A stretch of 64,000 nt of DNA from Tolypothrix sp. NIES-4075 (GTDB lineage Bacteria; Cyanobacteriota; Cyanobacteriia; Cyanobacteriales; Nostocaceae), in assembly GCF_002218085.1 (NCBI RefSeq), contig NZ_BDUC01000020.1:4445-68444 (forward strand). The letters are read 5' to 3'. The position numbers and the translations under genes were made by a program. How positions within the stretch are numbered: position 1 is the first letter of the stretch; every line of letters starts with the position of its first letter. The notes under the pieces were generated by a model that saw only the letters and a list, made by a program, of their open reading frames with translations, had not been told where the DNA came from and searched no databases. Positions 34,478-42,780 of this stretch are shown piece after piece.

Positions 34478-34498
34478 AATGCACATAGTCCATTTCCT
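34478..34498 (-). repeat. IS-end-like inverted repeat, right
   Basis: Exact reverse complement of 29252-29272. It lies 37 bases after the transposase fragment stop, where an IS right end would be expected. Confidence 0.7.
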
Positions 34499-34544
34499 AT
34501 CAATGCGTAAGTTTTATGAATTACTTCAGTTTTTAGGAGTTTCT

Positions 34545-34712
34545 ATGCGGATTGCTCAAATTGCTCCTCTTTGGGAGAGAGTTCCACCTCTTGGTTATGG
34601 TGGAACAGAATTAGTTGTGAGCTTATTAACCGATGAATTAGTTAGGCGTGGGCATGAGGTAACGCTATTTGCGTCGGGAGATTCAATAACTTTGGCAAAG
34701 CTGCAATCAGTT
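34545..34712 (+). pseudogene. 5' fragment of a family-4-type glycosyltransferase gene
   Basis: A good RBS (AGGAG, 6 nt before the ATG) and a typical start, MRIAQIAPLWERVPPLGYGG followed by TELVVSLLTDELVRRGHEVTLF, as in GT4 enzymes. The gene is cut after about 56 codons by the right MITE-like element. This shows the DNA flanking that element was a functional gene in the donor. Confidence 0.75.
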
Positions 34713-34882
34713 GGTATTGAGCCGAGATCCAAGTAATTTTCTGCAAGATGGTCTGAAAACCCCTGTGCTGTTGGGGTTTGAAAAATTGCTATATCAAAGT
34801 CAAAAAAGCCGTAATTTACAACGTAAAATCAAGCCTTTCCAGGTCATCTTGCAGAATTTTGGTCATATCTCGGCTTGATACC
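34713..34882 (+). repeat. MITE-like element, right copy
   Basis: Identical to 27182-27351. On its inner side it abuts CAGTT, one base off the outer TAGTT, so it may originally have inserted here with its own 5-bp duplication. Confidence 0.9.
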
Positions 34883-34903
34883 TAGTTGAGATAAATGAAG
34901 AAA

Positions 34904-35514
34904 CTTTCCGATCACATTACCCCGCAAGGGGATGGAAACTTTCAGTGCTTCTTCGTCACCACTAGCAAGAGCCTCTCTTTCCGATCACATTACCCCGCAA
35001 GGGGATGGAAACTTTTGTTACAGTAGACTGTAGCCTCTTGGTTTCCACTTTCCGATCACATTACCCCGCAAGGGGATGGAAACCTTACAAACGCAAAACC
35101 GTCTATTACCTTATCTTTATTCTTTCCGATCACATTACCCCGCAAGGGGATGGAAACTTCTAGATGTTGCCCGCCTTCTGTAACCAGAACTTTCCGATCA
35201 CATTACCCCGCAAGGGGATGGAAACCAGGTTCCTCGCCCCTTCTATCAACAACCCTATCGACTTTCCGATCACATTACCCCGCAAGGGGATGGAAACTGG
35301 GTAGGTTCACCATCATCTTCGGGATGGTTGGCTTTCCGATCACATTACCCCGCAAGGGGATGGAAACTTTGTTACTCTCTTTAACCACTCTGTAAAGTGG
35401 TTTTTTACTTTCCGATCACATTACCCCGCAAGGGGATGGAAACAATTTTATTTTCCGAATTAAAATTCTCTATATAAACTTTCTGATCACATCATCCCCA
35501 AAATACAGTATTTT
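34904..35514 (+). CRISPR. CRISPR array, leader-distal part (8 repeats plus a degenerate one)
   Basis: Eight perfect 36-bp repeats (34904-35443) with spacers of 32-40 bp, then a decayed terminal repeat at 35479 (matches only the first ~20 bases, with substitutions). The decayed last repeat fixes the direction: leader on the left. The 16 bp before the first repeat (34888-34903) complete the spacer that is interrupted at 27181. Confidence 0.97.
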
Positions 35515-35518
35515 AGAC

Positions 35519-35710
35519 TTTTGCGTACTCAAAAACCTGAATGTTCATTACTCCCAAGATATAAATAGTATTGACGATTTTGTGAAATCGTCAATTTTTG
35601 CGTACCTAAAAACTCAAAAACCCAACTACCCAAATTTTTGACAGTCTAAATATTCACGCTTTGCTGGTAAAGTATTAGCATCAAACTTTCACATTTTTGC
35701 GTACTCAAAA
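35519..35710 (+). promoter_or_regulatory. Centromere-like repeats upstream of parA
   Basis: TTTTGCGTACTCAAAA-type elements at 35519-35534, 35595-35612 and 35694-35710. Downstream of parB (36684-36714) there is a direct and an inverted copy (CGCGTACTTGAA; TTTTTGCGTATTCAA on the minus strand). Such sites flanking a small parAB operon suit a parS/parC centromere and autoregulation. Confidence 0.65.
35570..35599 (+). terminator. Intrinsic terminator downstream of the CRISPR array
   Basis: ATTGACGATTT / AAATCGTCAAT, 11-bp stem, loop TGTG, then TTTTT. Well placed to end the pre-crRNA transcript before parA. Confidence 0.85.
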
Positions 35711-35754
35711 GTGTAAAAGTTTGAATGTTCAAGTTTTCAGCAACGTAAATATCT

Positions 35755-36348
35755 ATGATTATCACTGTTGCATCGTTCAAGGGGGGCGTGGGCAAAACTA
35801 CAACTGCCGTCCACCTTGCCGCTTATCTCCAAACAAAGGGAGAAACACTTCTCATCGATGGCGACCCGAATCGGTCGGCTAGTGGCTGGTCGAAACGTGG
35901 CGATTTACCATTTAAAGTTATTGACGAAAGACAAGCCGCTAAATATGCCAAAAATTACGAGCATATTGTCATCGATACCCAAGCCCGACCGGAGCAAGAA
36001 GACTTAGAAGCATTGGTGGAAGGCTGTGATTTATTAATACTCCCTACTACCCCGGATGCTTTATCACTCGATGCTTTGATGCAAACTGTCAACACCCTGA
36101 AGTCGCTGGGTGCAGATAAATTTCGCATTTTGATTACCCGCGTTCCACCCAAGCCCCGGCGGGATGGAGAAGAAGCGCGAGAAATGCTGACCTCTGCGGG
36201 ATTGCCTTTATTTAAAGGAAGTGTCCGCGATGCAGTCGCATTTCAAAAAGCAGCGCTGGCTGGTGTGCCGGTTAATAAAGCTTCGGATCAACGGGCAAAA
36301 ATTGCATGGCGAGATTACCAAGGTATCGGTCAGGAGGTGATGAAATGA
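35755..36348 (+). CDS. parA: ParA-type partition ATPase
   Basis: 197 residues, the small ParA/MinD class. Deviant Walker A FKGGVGKTTTAVHLA at the N terminus, LIDGDPNRSAS (switch I), and EHIVIDTQA (Walker B). ParA forms ATP-dependent gradients on the nucleoid and positions plasmid copies through its partner. The stop overlaps the start of the partner gene (ATGAAATGA). Flanking repeats are the probable centromere. Confidence 0.9.
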   Translation: MIITVASFKGGVGKTTTAVHLAAYLQTKGETLLIDGDPNRSASGWSKRGDLPFKVIDERQAAKYAKNYEHIVIDTQARPEQEDLEALVEGCDLLILPTTPDALSLDALMQTVNTLKSLGADKFRILITRVPPKPRRDGEEAREMLTSAGLPLFKGSVRDAVAFQKAALAGVPVNKASDQRAKIAWRDYQGIGQEVMK

Positions 36349-36695
36349 GCAAGGAAAGTAAAGTTAGTAAGTTTAAGGGTCTTTTGGATGCGGTAAAAAC
36401 TCATGAACCAGAACCAGAGCAAGAACCACATACTCGTGACGAGGCAAATCATAAAAGTCCCGCTGCTGAACCACAGCCTTATCCCTTGCCACCCACGCCT
36501 GAACCCGAAGCTGAACCAAAACGAGGACGACCCAAAGGCAAGCGATCGCACCCTGACTACGAACAGGTGACAGCCTACATCAAAACACTCACTTATCAAG
36601 AAGTAAAAATAGCTTTATTGCGAGAAGGTCAAAAGCGCGAGTTTAGCGAATTAATGCAAGAACTATTAGACGATTGGCTAAAATCGCGTACTTGA
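36345..36695 (+). CDS. ParB-like RHH partition partner
   Basis: 116 residues from the ATG overlapping the parA stop. The N-terminal two thirds are Pro/Glu-rich and probably disordered, with a basic hinge (KRGRPKGKRS). The C-terminal part (HPDYEQVTAYIKTLTYQEV, then helix FSELMQELLDDWLKS) fits a ribbon-helix-helix domain, as in small plasmid centromere-binding proteins. A remnant at 24740 has the same domain. Confidence 0.75.
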   Translation: MSKESKVSKFKGLLDAVKTHEPEPEQEPHTRDEANHKSPAAEPQPYPLPPTPEPEAEPKRGRPKGKRSHPDYEQVTAYIKTLTYQEVKIALLREGQKREFSELMQELLDDWLKSRT

Positions 36696-36805
36696 ATATT
36701 TGAATACGCAAAAACCTGAAAATTTGAATGTTTGATTATCTGAGTCGCACTTTTCTTAGGCTAAGGCTGGAAAAGCTGCTACCAAGTTTGCTACTCAACG
36801 GCGAT

Positions 36806-38398
36806 TTATGTAGGCTCTACTACCCCCCGATTCGGAAGTTCAAAAGATACGGCTGTGGTTATGGGAGTATCGCGGTCAGATACCGTAGGACCTGACTGTG
36901 GAGATGGAGAGAGGAGACGATAGTCAGCTTGGCACAGTTGCCGAGTTAGAGAGCAGCGAACGTAGCCTCGTTGTCTACCATTAAAGTACTTAATCCAAGG
37001 ATTATCTGGCAGAGCCGCTTCAACTATATCGCTGGCGGTAAAGCTAGAAGTAATTGAGGTGCCTGCAAATTCCGTGCCGACAATATCCGAGTCAGGATTA
37101 TCGTAGTCCGCTTTTATGTCACTGACCCAGCTAGCATGGCTATCGCCACTAATGACAATCGGATTAGCGGGTTGATTCTGCTTTAGGAAGTTAAGGATTC
37201 GCTGCCGAGCAGCAACATAGCCATCCCAAGCATCAAGATTGTATGCTGTCTGTAGTCCTGCCGCCCAATCAACTTGAGTAAAGACAATTTGTTGAGCAAT
37301 AATATTCCAGCGTGCCGAGGAGTTTTTCAAATTGTGGAACAACCATTTTTCCTGGGGAGTGCCAGTCATGGTGGCATTGGGGTCAAAGGCTTGATCGCAA
37401 CGCGGTTTAACGCCGTCATTACAAGGCTGGTCGGTACGAAACTGGCGCGTATCAAGTACATCGAACTCAACTAGATCACCAAAGGTTAATTTCCGGTAGA
37501 GTTGGATACTTGAACCTTGAGGTTGGGAGAATTCCCGCAGGGGCATGTGTTCGTAGTAAGCTTGGTAAGCTGCGGCTAGACGTTGTACAAACGCTTCAGT
37601 GGACTGTAGTTCTGGATCTTGTGGAATTTCACCTGCCCGATTATTATCGACTTCGTGATCGTCGGGGGTAACAATCCAAGGGAAAGCTGCATGAGCGGCT
37701 TGCAAGTCAGGGTCACTCTTGTACTGAGCGTAACGGTTACGATAACCTAAAAGCGTTACTGGCTCACCGTTTCCTTCATGCGGTCGAAGAGCATTTTTAT
37801 TCGACGCTCCCTCATAAATGTAGTCCCCCAAGAAAACCACCACGTCTAAATCTTCCTGTGCCATGTGTTTATAGGCAGCGTAGTACCCTTGCTCATAGTT
37901 GCAACAGGAAGCGAAGGCGAAGCGAAACTTATTTAGGCTAGAGCCGCGATTGGGAGCAGTACGAGTCCGCCCGATGGGACTGACTTCGTTACCTACTTTA
38001 AACTGATACCAGTAATCTCGCCCCGGTTGTAGCCCTTGAACATCTACGTGGACGGAATGACCCCGTTCGGGAACAGCGATCGCCGTGCCACTTCTGACTA
38101 CCTTACTCATGCTTTCGTTCGCAGCAATTAGCCACTGAACGAAAACGTTTTGCTCTGGCATTCCGCCCCCGTTCAAAGGGTCAGGAGCTAGCCGCGTCCA
38201 CAGCACAACACTTCGTGGTAACGGATCGCCAGAAGCAACACCAAGCTTAAAGGGATAATCAGAAAAGCTCGGTATCGCAATGACGCGACGGGAAAATTGC
38301 GTTGCTACTGCAAAGCCAGTCATTGCTCCAGCACCGATCAAAAAGCGCCGTCTTCCAGTCGGTGTAGAAAGTAACCGCTTGTAATCGAACCGCTGCAT
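36806..38398 (-). CDS. phoD: PhoD-type alkaline phosphatase
   Basis: 530 residues. A twin-arginine signal (GRRRFLIGAGAMTGF) is followed by the PhoD N-terminal beta domain and the metallophosphatase core: FASCCNYEQGYYAAY, VVFLGDYIYEG, TPDDHEVDNNRAGE, and ISGDSHASWVSD. PhoD enzymes are Fe/Ca phosphodi/monoesterases exported by Tat and used under phosphate limitation. The ATG at 38398 has GGAGGAGG upstream and is preferred over a start 12 codons earlier. Presence on a plasmid suggests an accessory phosphate-scavenging role. No clear Pho box was seen. Confidence 0.88.
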   Translation of the reverse strand: MQRFDYKRLLSTPTGRRRFLIGAGAMTGFAVATQFSRRVIAIPSFSDYPFKLGVASGDPLPRSVVLWTRLAPDPLNGGGMPEQNVFVQWLIAANESMSKVVRSGTAIAVPERGHSVHVDVQGLQPGRDYWYQFKVGNEVSPIGRTRTAPNRGSSLNKFRFAFASCCNYEQGYYAAYKHMAQEDLDVVVFLGDYIYEGASNKNALRPHEGNGEPVTLLGYRNRYAQYKSDPDLQAAHAAFPWIVTPDDHEVDNNRAGEIPQDPELQSTEAFVQRLAAAYQAYYEHMPLREFSQPQGSSIQLYRKLTFGDLVEFDVLDTRQFRTDQPCNDGVKPRCDQAFDPNATMTGTPQEKWLFHNLKNSSARWNIIAQQIVFTQVDWAAGLQTAYNLDAWDGYVAARQRILNFLKQNQPANPIVISGDSHASWVSDIKADYDNPDSDIVGTEFAGTSITSSFTASDIVEAALPDNPWIKYFNGRQRGYVRCSLTRQLCQADYRLLSPSPQSGPTVSDRDTPITTAVSFELPNRGVVEPT

Positions 38399-38434
38399 AT
38401 ATTTCCTCCTCCAAAAAAGTTGAGCGAATTGCAC

Positions 38435-39001
38435 GCAAAATCAGGCGATGACAAAATTAATTTTTGACATCATGGTATGTACTTAGCAGTACCTCAGTAT
38501 CCGATGACAATTAGAGAATTACTTTGTTAGAGTTGTTACTGTGACTAGACTAGCCATAATAATTGCAAAAGCGAAAACAATTCATGGCAGCAGTACTAAC
38601 CTAAAATATCGAAGCATGGCGGGAGCATCATGCAATTTCCAGAATTGGAAATTGTTTAATCGTTCTACAAACAATCCCTATTTAAAACTGTTAATAAATA
38701 AGTTACTTTGCCAATATATTGCATTCAACAGAAGAATCTTATAAGACCTAAGTTAACTGTAGGTGTAAAACAGATAAAGCTTGAGTTAAGGCTCTTTATA
38801 GAGAGTGGAGATGGCAGGGTGAACGCATATTATAGCAACAGTTTCAGCTACTTGGCACTCTTGTAGCAGCAACTCTTGCTTTAGCCCTTCTTTCATGATT
38901 AAATCAAAATTATACGATGGTACGAAGCGCGATCGCACCAACATGTTCAGGCGAATAAGCGATCGCACCCCAAAAGAGCAATCGCCTTTTCCTCTAAGAA
39001 A
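38435..39001. other. Gene-free stretch
   Basis: Short open frames on both strands have poor composition and no RBS. The region holds HIP1 copies and one TTCCTCTAAGAA at about 38990. Nothing else is supported. Confidence 0.6.
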
Positions 39002-39331
39002 TTAGCCTTCATCCCCTGGCTTATACTCTAGCCCTTCACCTTCACCGGGGACTATTTTTTGAGCAGTACCATTAAGAATTTGCTCCCACATCTCATCAAA
39101 GGTGATACCCCGCTTCTTAGCCAAATATTCCACCCGCTCTTTTATCAACTTGTCCCGCTCTTGGAGCTTGGCACATAGCAGGGATTGTGCCTGGACGACC
39201 TTGGTACGACCATTTACCCAAGCGTCCACGGTCAAAATATCATTGTAATATTCGCCAAGCGCTGGAATGGCTAATCTTTCATCCTTTCTGGGCATTTCAT
39301 CCTTTCTGGGGTTTGATTCTACTACATCCAT
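39002..39331 (-). CDS. Hypothetical plasmid protein
   Basis: 109 residues, start MDVVESNPRK; charged, helical, with a coiled-coil-like middle (LLCAKLQERDKLIKERVEYL) and an acidic tail. No family recognised. A start further in (MPRKDERLAI) is possible. Confidence 0.5.
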   Translation of the reverse strand: MDVVESNPRKDEMPRKDERLAIPALGEYYNDILTVDAWVNGRTKVVQAQSLLCAKLQERDKLIKERVEYLAKKRGITFDEMWEQILNGTAQKIVPGEGEGLEYKPGDEG

Positions 39332-39540
39332 ATTGCTACCTAAGCGCTTCTATTGTTCCAGATTTGCCCCAGAATTGGCACAAAAAAGGATTACTCAAAT
39401 AGTTTATCCCAAGCTTGACCCAAGTATGGAACAAATACGCCCATAATTGATAGAATGCAAATGTACTGAGAAGCGATCGCCTTTTTTGTTTGGCAACGTG
39501 GGGCGATCGCTTGTCCCCTTTAAGTGAGACATTTTTCATT

Positions 39541-39795
39541 ATGTCAGAGTTGATTTATAACAAGGTTCACCAAAAAGAAGACCTTGAAGAACTTGGAAGT
39601 ATCAATAACGAGGTTATCAAGGTTGGTACTACTTCTTCTGATCCGTCCTTTGCTACTGAGTTTTTTGATCGTGACCCTGTAAACGCTGTTATCGCGGAAG
39701 CTTCCCCATTTGCTTGCTTAACTACTGCTCCAGGGGATTTAGATCCAAAATTTGTAGAATCTCATGGCGTTTATTTGCTGGGAGGTGGCGAATGA
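39541..39795 (+). CDS. Hypothetical small protein upstream of an HTH gene
   Basis: 84 residues from the ATG at 39541. Acidic, no motif. The next gene (39792) overlaps its stop by 4 nt (ATGA), so the pair is translationally coupled; this arrangement is seen in small regulatory or toxin-antitoxin pairs, though no toxin signature is present. Confidence 0.55.
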   Translation: MSELIYNKVHQKEDLEELGSINNEVIKVGTTSSDPSFATEFFDRDPVNAVIAEASPFACLTTAPGDLDPKFVESHGVYLLGGGE

Positions 39796-40010
39796 GTGCA
39801 GAAGAAAAAAAACGCGAGTATGTGCTGTCGGCGATCGCAGCCTACCCAACCCAGCAAGAAGCTGCGATCGCATTTGGGACGTGTCCGAGAGTGGTTTCAC
39901 AATGGCATCGAAACAAAGCACAACCTAGAGAGTTAGCGGTTCGAGTTGTTCAGTTGCTGCTGGCTTTAAAAGATGCAGGGGTTGAGATACCACCACCGAT
40001 AAATTTTTAA
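39792..40010 (+). CDS. Small helix-turn-helix protein
   Basis: 72 residues. TQQEAAIAFGTCPRVVSQWHRNK reads as a helix-turn-helix, followed by a helical dimer-like tail (LAVRVVQLLLALKDAG). Two HIP1 copies encode AIA. Probably regulates its own operon or the large operon that starts at 40288. An intrinsic terminator follows. Confidence 0.65.
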   Translation: MSAEEKKREYVLSAIAAYPTQQEAAIAFGTCPRVVSQWHRNKAQPRELAVRVVQLLLALKDAGVEIPPPINF

Positions 40011-40031
40011 GTGAGTTGATTTTAGTCATTG

Positions 40032-40054
40032 CCCCTCTAGATGGAGGGGTTTTT
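40032..40054 (+). terminator. Intrinsic terminator after the HTH gene
   Basis: CCCCTC / GAGGGG with a 6-nt loop, then TTTTT. Confidence 0.85.
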
Positions 40055-40287
40055 AATTGAGTTAGATGTTTTTTGCACCAAAACTTAAGGCTCACAATCC
40101 TTGTAGACAGGGGGAAAACGCTGATTATTTGCAGCATTAGTCGGGTATAGGAGATAAACAATTTACTCCGAAGACCCAGCTTCAACAAACAGTTTGGTGC
40201 AAAAGATTAATCAATTTGACATTAAAAAGCAGTAGTTTTACTGCAAACTTTTGCAAATCTTTGATGCAAATTAGGAGGTAAAAAAAA

Positions 40288-40746
40288 TTGGTATGCACAT
40301 TACAAAAATCAGTTGACCGAGAGTTGAGGCAGTTTTATGAGGCTTTCATGGGGGATAGAGTTGCTGATACCACATGGCGAACCATAAAGCGATTTATCAC
40401 AGAGACAGGATTGGAACTAAACTCAAACAATCTTCACGAATACGCACTTCTTAGAAAACGATACCCGAAACTTTCATTAACACCATTGGAGTTTAGAACT
40501 TTCTTAGTGGCAGTTGATAAAGCTCGAAATTCACTACCTCAGTTGATAAATGGTGAAGAATTTATCAGGTTACTAATTGCTCAAGAAATTAGACCAGACA
40601 TTTCAACAATTTATAGGTGGTTTAAACAATCTGGTTCTAAATACAACAAATTATCCTGTTACTCAACTGAGGTAATGTTTGGTGTAATTTATCGGGCTGT
40701 TGTTTGGAAGTTTATTGAGACAAGGAGAAACAGAAAAAATGGCTAA
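40288..40746 (+). CDS. Hypothetical protein, first gene of a membrane-ATPase operon
   Basis: 152 residues from a TTG with AGGAGG nine bases upstream. Helical and basic, with a possible DNA- or RNA-binding segment (DISTIYRWFKQSGSKYNKL). No family recognised. The next gene starts at 40739, inside its 3' end. Confidence 0.6.
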   Translation: MVCTLQKSVDRELRQFYEAFMGDRVADTTWRTIKRFITETGLELNSNNLHEYALLRKRYPKLSLTPLEFRTFLVAVDKARNSLPQLINGEEFIRLLIAQEIRPDISTIYRWFKQSGSKYNKLSCYSTEVMFGVIYRAVVWKFIETRRNRKNG

Positions 40747-41389
40747 TTTACCATCTGGAGTCAGACGAGTTTACAACCATTTCTATAAACGTAAAGCTAC
40801 TGGCGGAAACTCTTACACTCCCACGCCATCAGAAATTAAGGATTATTTAGAATCTCAGGGCTTTGGTTCTGATAACATGACCGAGGAACAATTCAATCAA
40901 ACCATTAACCATTTCTCTTCATGTGAATTGTCTTTCCCTCAAGCAGAACAATCTGCTGAATTAATTAATCAGACTGGTGATGCTAGAGTTGATGATTTCT
41001 CTAGTGGCACACTAACTAAGCAGGAAAGGCACAGTATTGTCAGCAGTAAAGCTTCTCAGATGAATATTCAATTATCTGCTGATGATATCGATTATGTTGC
41101 TGACAGAATCGATATCCAAGTTGGCACGACGTTAGATGAGATATTGCATCAAACTGAAAGCCTCCTTTGTAAATATGCTGACTACAAACAGCAGGAGGGC
41201 ATACAAAAAATTGATGCGATGTTTGGACGTGTTTATAACCATGTTCAGTCTAACAATGAGGATACATCGCAGCATATCTCTAGAGGATTGCAGCAGTTTG
41301 GGCGTGACATAGAACAGTCTGAAAAGGACTTTAAAAGCTCAATCTCAAATGCTCTCAGCCGCCTTAATATTCCAGGCGTTTCAGCGTAG
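40739..41389 (+). CDS. Hypothetical soluble helical protein of the operon
   Basis: 216 residues from MANLPSGVRRVYNHF. N-terminal basic part, then a mostly helical acidic protein with a coiled-coil-like C terminus (RGLQQFGRDIEQSEKDFKSS). Overlaps genes on both sides, which supports co-translation. Confidence 0.6.
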   Translation: MANLPSGVRRVYNHFYKRKATGGNSYTPTPSEIKDYLESQGFGSDNMTEEQFNQTINHFSSCELSFPQAEQSAELINQTGDARVDDFSSGTLTKQERHSIVSSKASQMNIQLSADDIDYVADRIDIQVGTTLDEILHQTESLLCKYADYKQQEGIQKIDAMFGRVYNHVQSNNEDTSQHISRGLQQFGRDIEQSEKDFKSSISNALSRLNIPGVSA

Positions 41390-41552
41390 AGTCGTACTGC
41401 TAATTGTTGCAGTTCTCTGGTTAATAGTAGGGTGTGCCTGGGCTGCAAGAAAGGCAAGCGATCGCTACTCCTATCACCAAACCCAGCAATTGAAAAAATA
41501 TCACATACAAACGGGGGTATGGAATGAAGATAAAAAACCACATGAAAACTAA
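41349..41552 (+). CDS. Small single-pass membrane protein of the operon
   Basis: 67 residues with one transmembrane segment (VVLLIVAVLWLIVGCAWAA) and a polar cytoplasmic-like tail. It overlaps the previous gene by 41 nt and the next by 29 nt in other frames. Confidence 0.55.
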   Translation: MLSAALIFQAFQRRVVLLIVAVLWLIVGCAWAARKASDRYSYHQTQQLKKYHIQTGVWNEDKKPHEN

Positions 41553-42174
41553 GGGCAGACGCATCCAAGCTAGGATGCAAAGTACCTTTGGAATTGATGC
41601 AGCTTTTTTAATTAAGTGCTGTGAAGGAGACGAAGCATCGCTAAAAAAGCTAGGGCAGATGGGGCGCGAGGGGGCATTGATTACTAAACTGATGCCTAAA
41701 GTTCAAGCAGCCGCGCTTTCAACAATTCAGGGAACACAGGATTTAAATGTTGGTATTGCTCAAGTTATTAAGCAGGCTGCTAGTTCATCAATGGCAATTG
41801 ATAGAGCCTCGGCTGATGTGATGCTTGCCAACCAGCGCTATGGAAACGAGCGCAAAGAACTAGCGGCATCTTTTGCTACGTCTAAGCAAACTGAATCAAT
41901 TCGTCATAGTCAGACAATTGACTACATCAAGCTTAATGCTTATATTGACCAACACATGATGCAGATTGATGGTGATGCTCGTCTTTTGGAGGCAAGTAAT
42001 AAAGCAGAATTCCGGCAGATTGACGCTGCCACCGCAAGAAAAGATAGAGTTGCTGACCATTTATTAAAGTATGGCGACATATCTCAACCAGAATTGATAC
42101 CCCAAAAGAACTATCTAGCAGGAAAGTTTGGGGAATCGTTAGCCAAAATTAAACGGGCAATTCTTGGATTTTAG
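41524..42174 (+). CDS. Hypothetical helical protein of the operon
   Basis: 216 residues, basic start (MKTKGRRIQARMQ), then Ala/Gln-rich helices (SMAIDRASADVMLANQRYG). Resembles structural or coiled-coil scaffold proteins; no family recognised. Confidence 0.6.
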   Translation: MKIKNHMKTKGRRIQARMQSTFGIDAAFLIKCCEGDEASLKKLGQMGREGALITKLMPKVQAAALSTIQGTQDLNVGIAQVIKQAASSSMAIDRASADVMLANQRYGNERKELAASFATSKQTESIRHSQTIDYIKLNAYIDQHMMQIDGDARLLEASNKAEFRQIDAATARKDRVADHLLKYGDISQPELIPQKNYLAGKFGESLAKIKRAILGF

Positions 42175-42197
42175 TAAAAATATGGTGACACTCCCCT

Positions 42198-42776
42198 ATG
42201 CTGTCAGAAGAATTAGAAGAACTGAGTGAAAGTGATGAAGGTGCTGTGTATGCGCCAGATACAGCGCTTCCCAAGGATTTAGTCGAGGTTTTGCAACTAG
42301 AAAAACAACGCAGAGAAGAAACCTTACTCGTCAGGAAAAAGATTCTCACGTTTTTTGTGAGTTGGACTTTTCACGCTACGGGAGTTGCGATCGCTAAATG
42401 GTGTTTGGTTATTGGCGGCGGTGGTGCTTTGTGGACGGCTGCAACGCTGTGTTTTACTGTTGCATTTGTGCCAACCTCATTTTTAATTTCTGGTATCAAC
42501 ATCAATTACATAGATGGTCAACTTCAAGTTTCAAATATGCAAAAAGCAGGTAACTTACTTGTTGGGGGAATAACTGCCAGCATTACCACTTACTTAGCAG
42601 TTAAGGACTATCAAATACTCGTCGATTTATCCAATCAAACCATAGCTCAGATTTCGGAAGATATTAGGACAATTCAAAAACAGCATCCCCAAACCGATCC
42701 GTGGCTGTCGATTGTCATTGCTGGGGTTTTGTTCTTTGGAGCAATATTTGCTCTTGGTGTAGCTAATCGGAGGTAA
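42198..42776 (+). CDS. Membrane protein of the operon
   Basis: 192 residues with three to four hydrophobic segments (FFVSWTFHATGVAIAKWCLV; WTAATLCFTVAFVPTSFLIS; LLVGGITASITTYLAV; LSIVIAGVLFFGAIFALGVA). An acidic N-terminal cytoplasmic part precedes them. No family recognised. It is 5 bases before the ATPase gene. Confidence 0.65.
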   Translation: MLSEELEELSESDEGAVYAPDTALPKDLVEVLQLEKQRREETLLVRKKILTFFVSWTFHATGVAIAKWCLVIGGGGALWTAATLCFTVAFVPTSFLISGININYIDGQLQVSNMQKAGNLLVGGITASITTYLAVKDYQILVDLSNQTIAQISEDIRTIQKQHPQTDPWLSIVIAGVLFFGAIFALGVANRR

Positions 42777-42780
42777 AGAG

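Larger units (their letters stand above)
27182..34882 (+). mobile_element. 7.7-kb composite element inserted in a CRISPR spacer
   Basis: The segment is bounded by identical 170-bp elements (27182-27351 and 34713-34882) and outside them by TAGTT on both sides (27177-27181, 34883-34887). Removing the segment and one TAGTT restores a spacer of 35 bp between two perfect repeats. The inner borders cut a tniA-like gene (left) and a glycosyltransferase gene (right). So the block was picked up elsewhere by two copies of the short element and moved here as one unit. No complete transposase for its ends is inside it. Confidence 0.9.

Noticed and set aside
27182..34882. CRISPR-associated transposon (CAST) because a tniB lies inside a CRISPR array
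   Set aside because: No Cas12k, Cascade, tniQ or intact tnsB is present, tnsA/B-type ends are not at the borders, and the insertion breaks the array rather than using it.
38541..38744. 67-codon plus-strand frame before the phoD promoter
   Set aside because: No RBS and no protein-like pattern.
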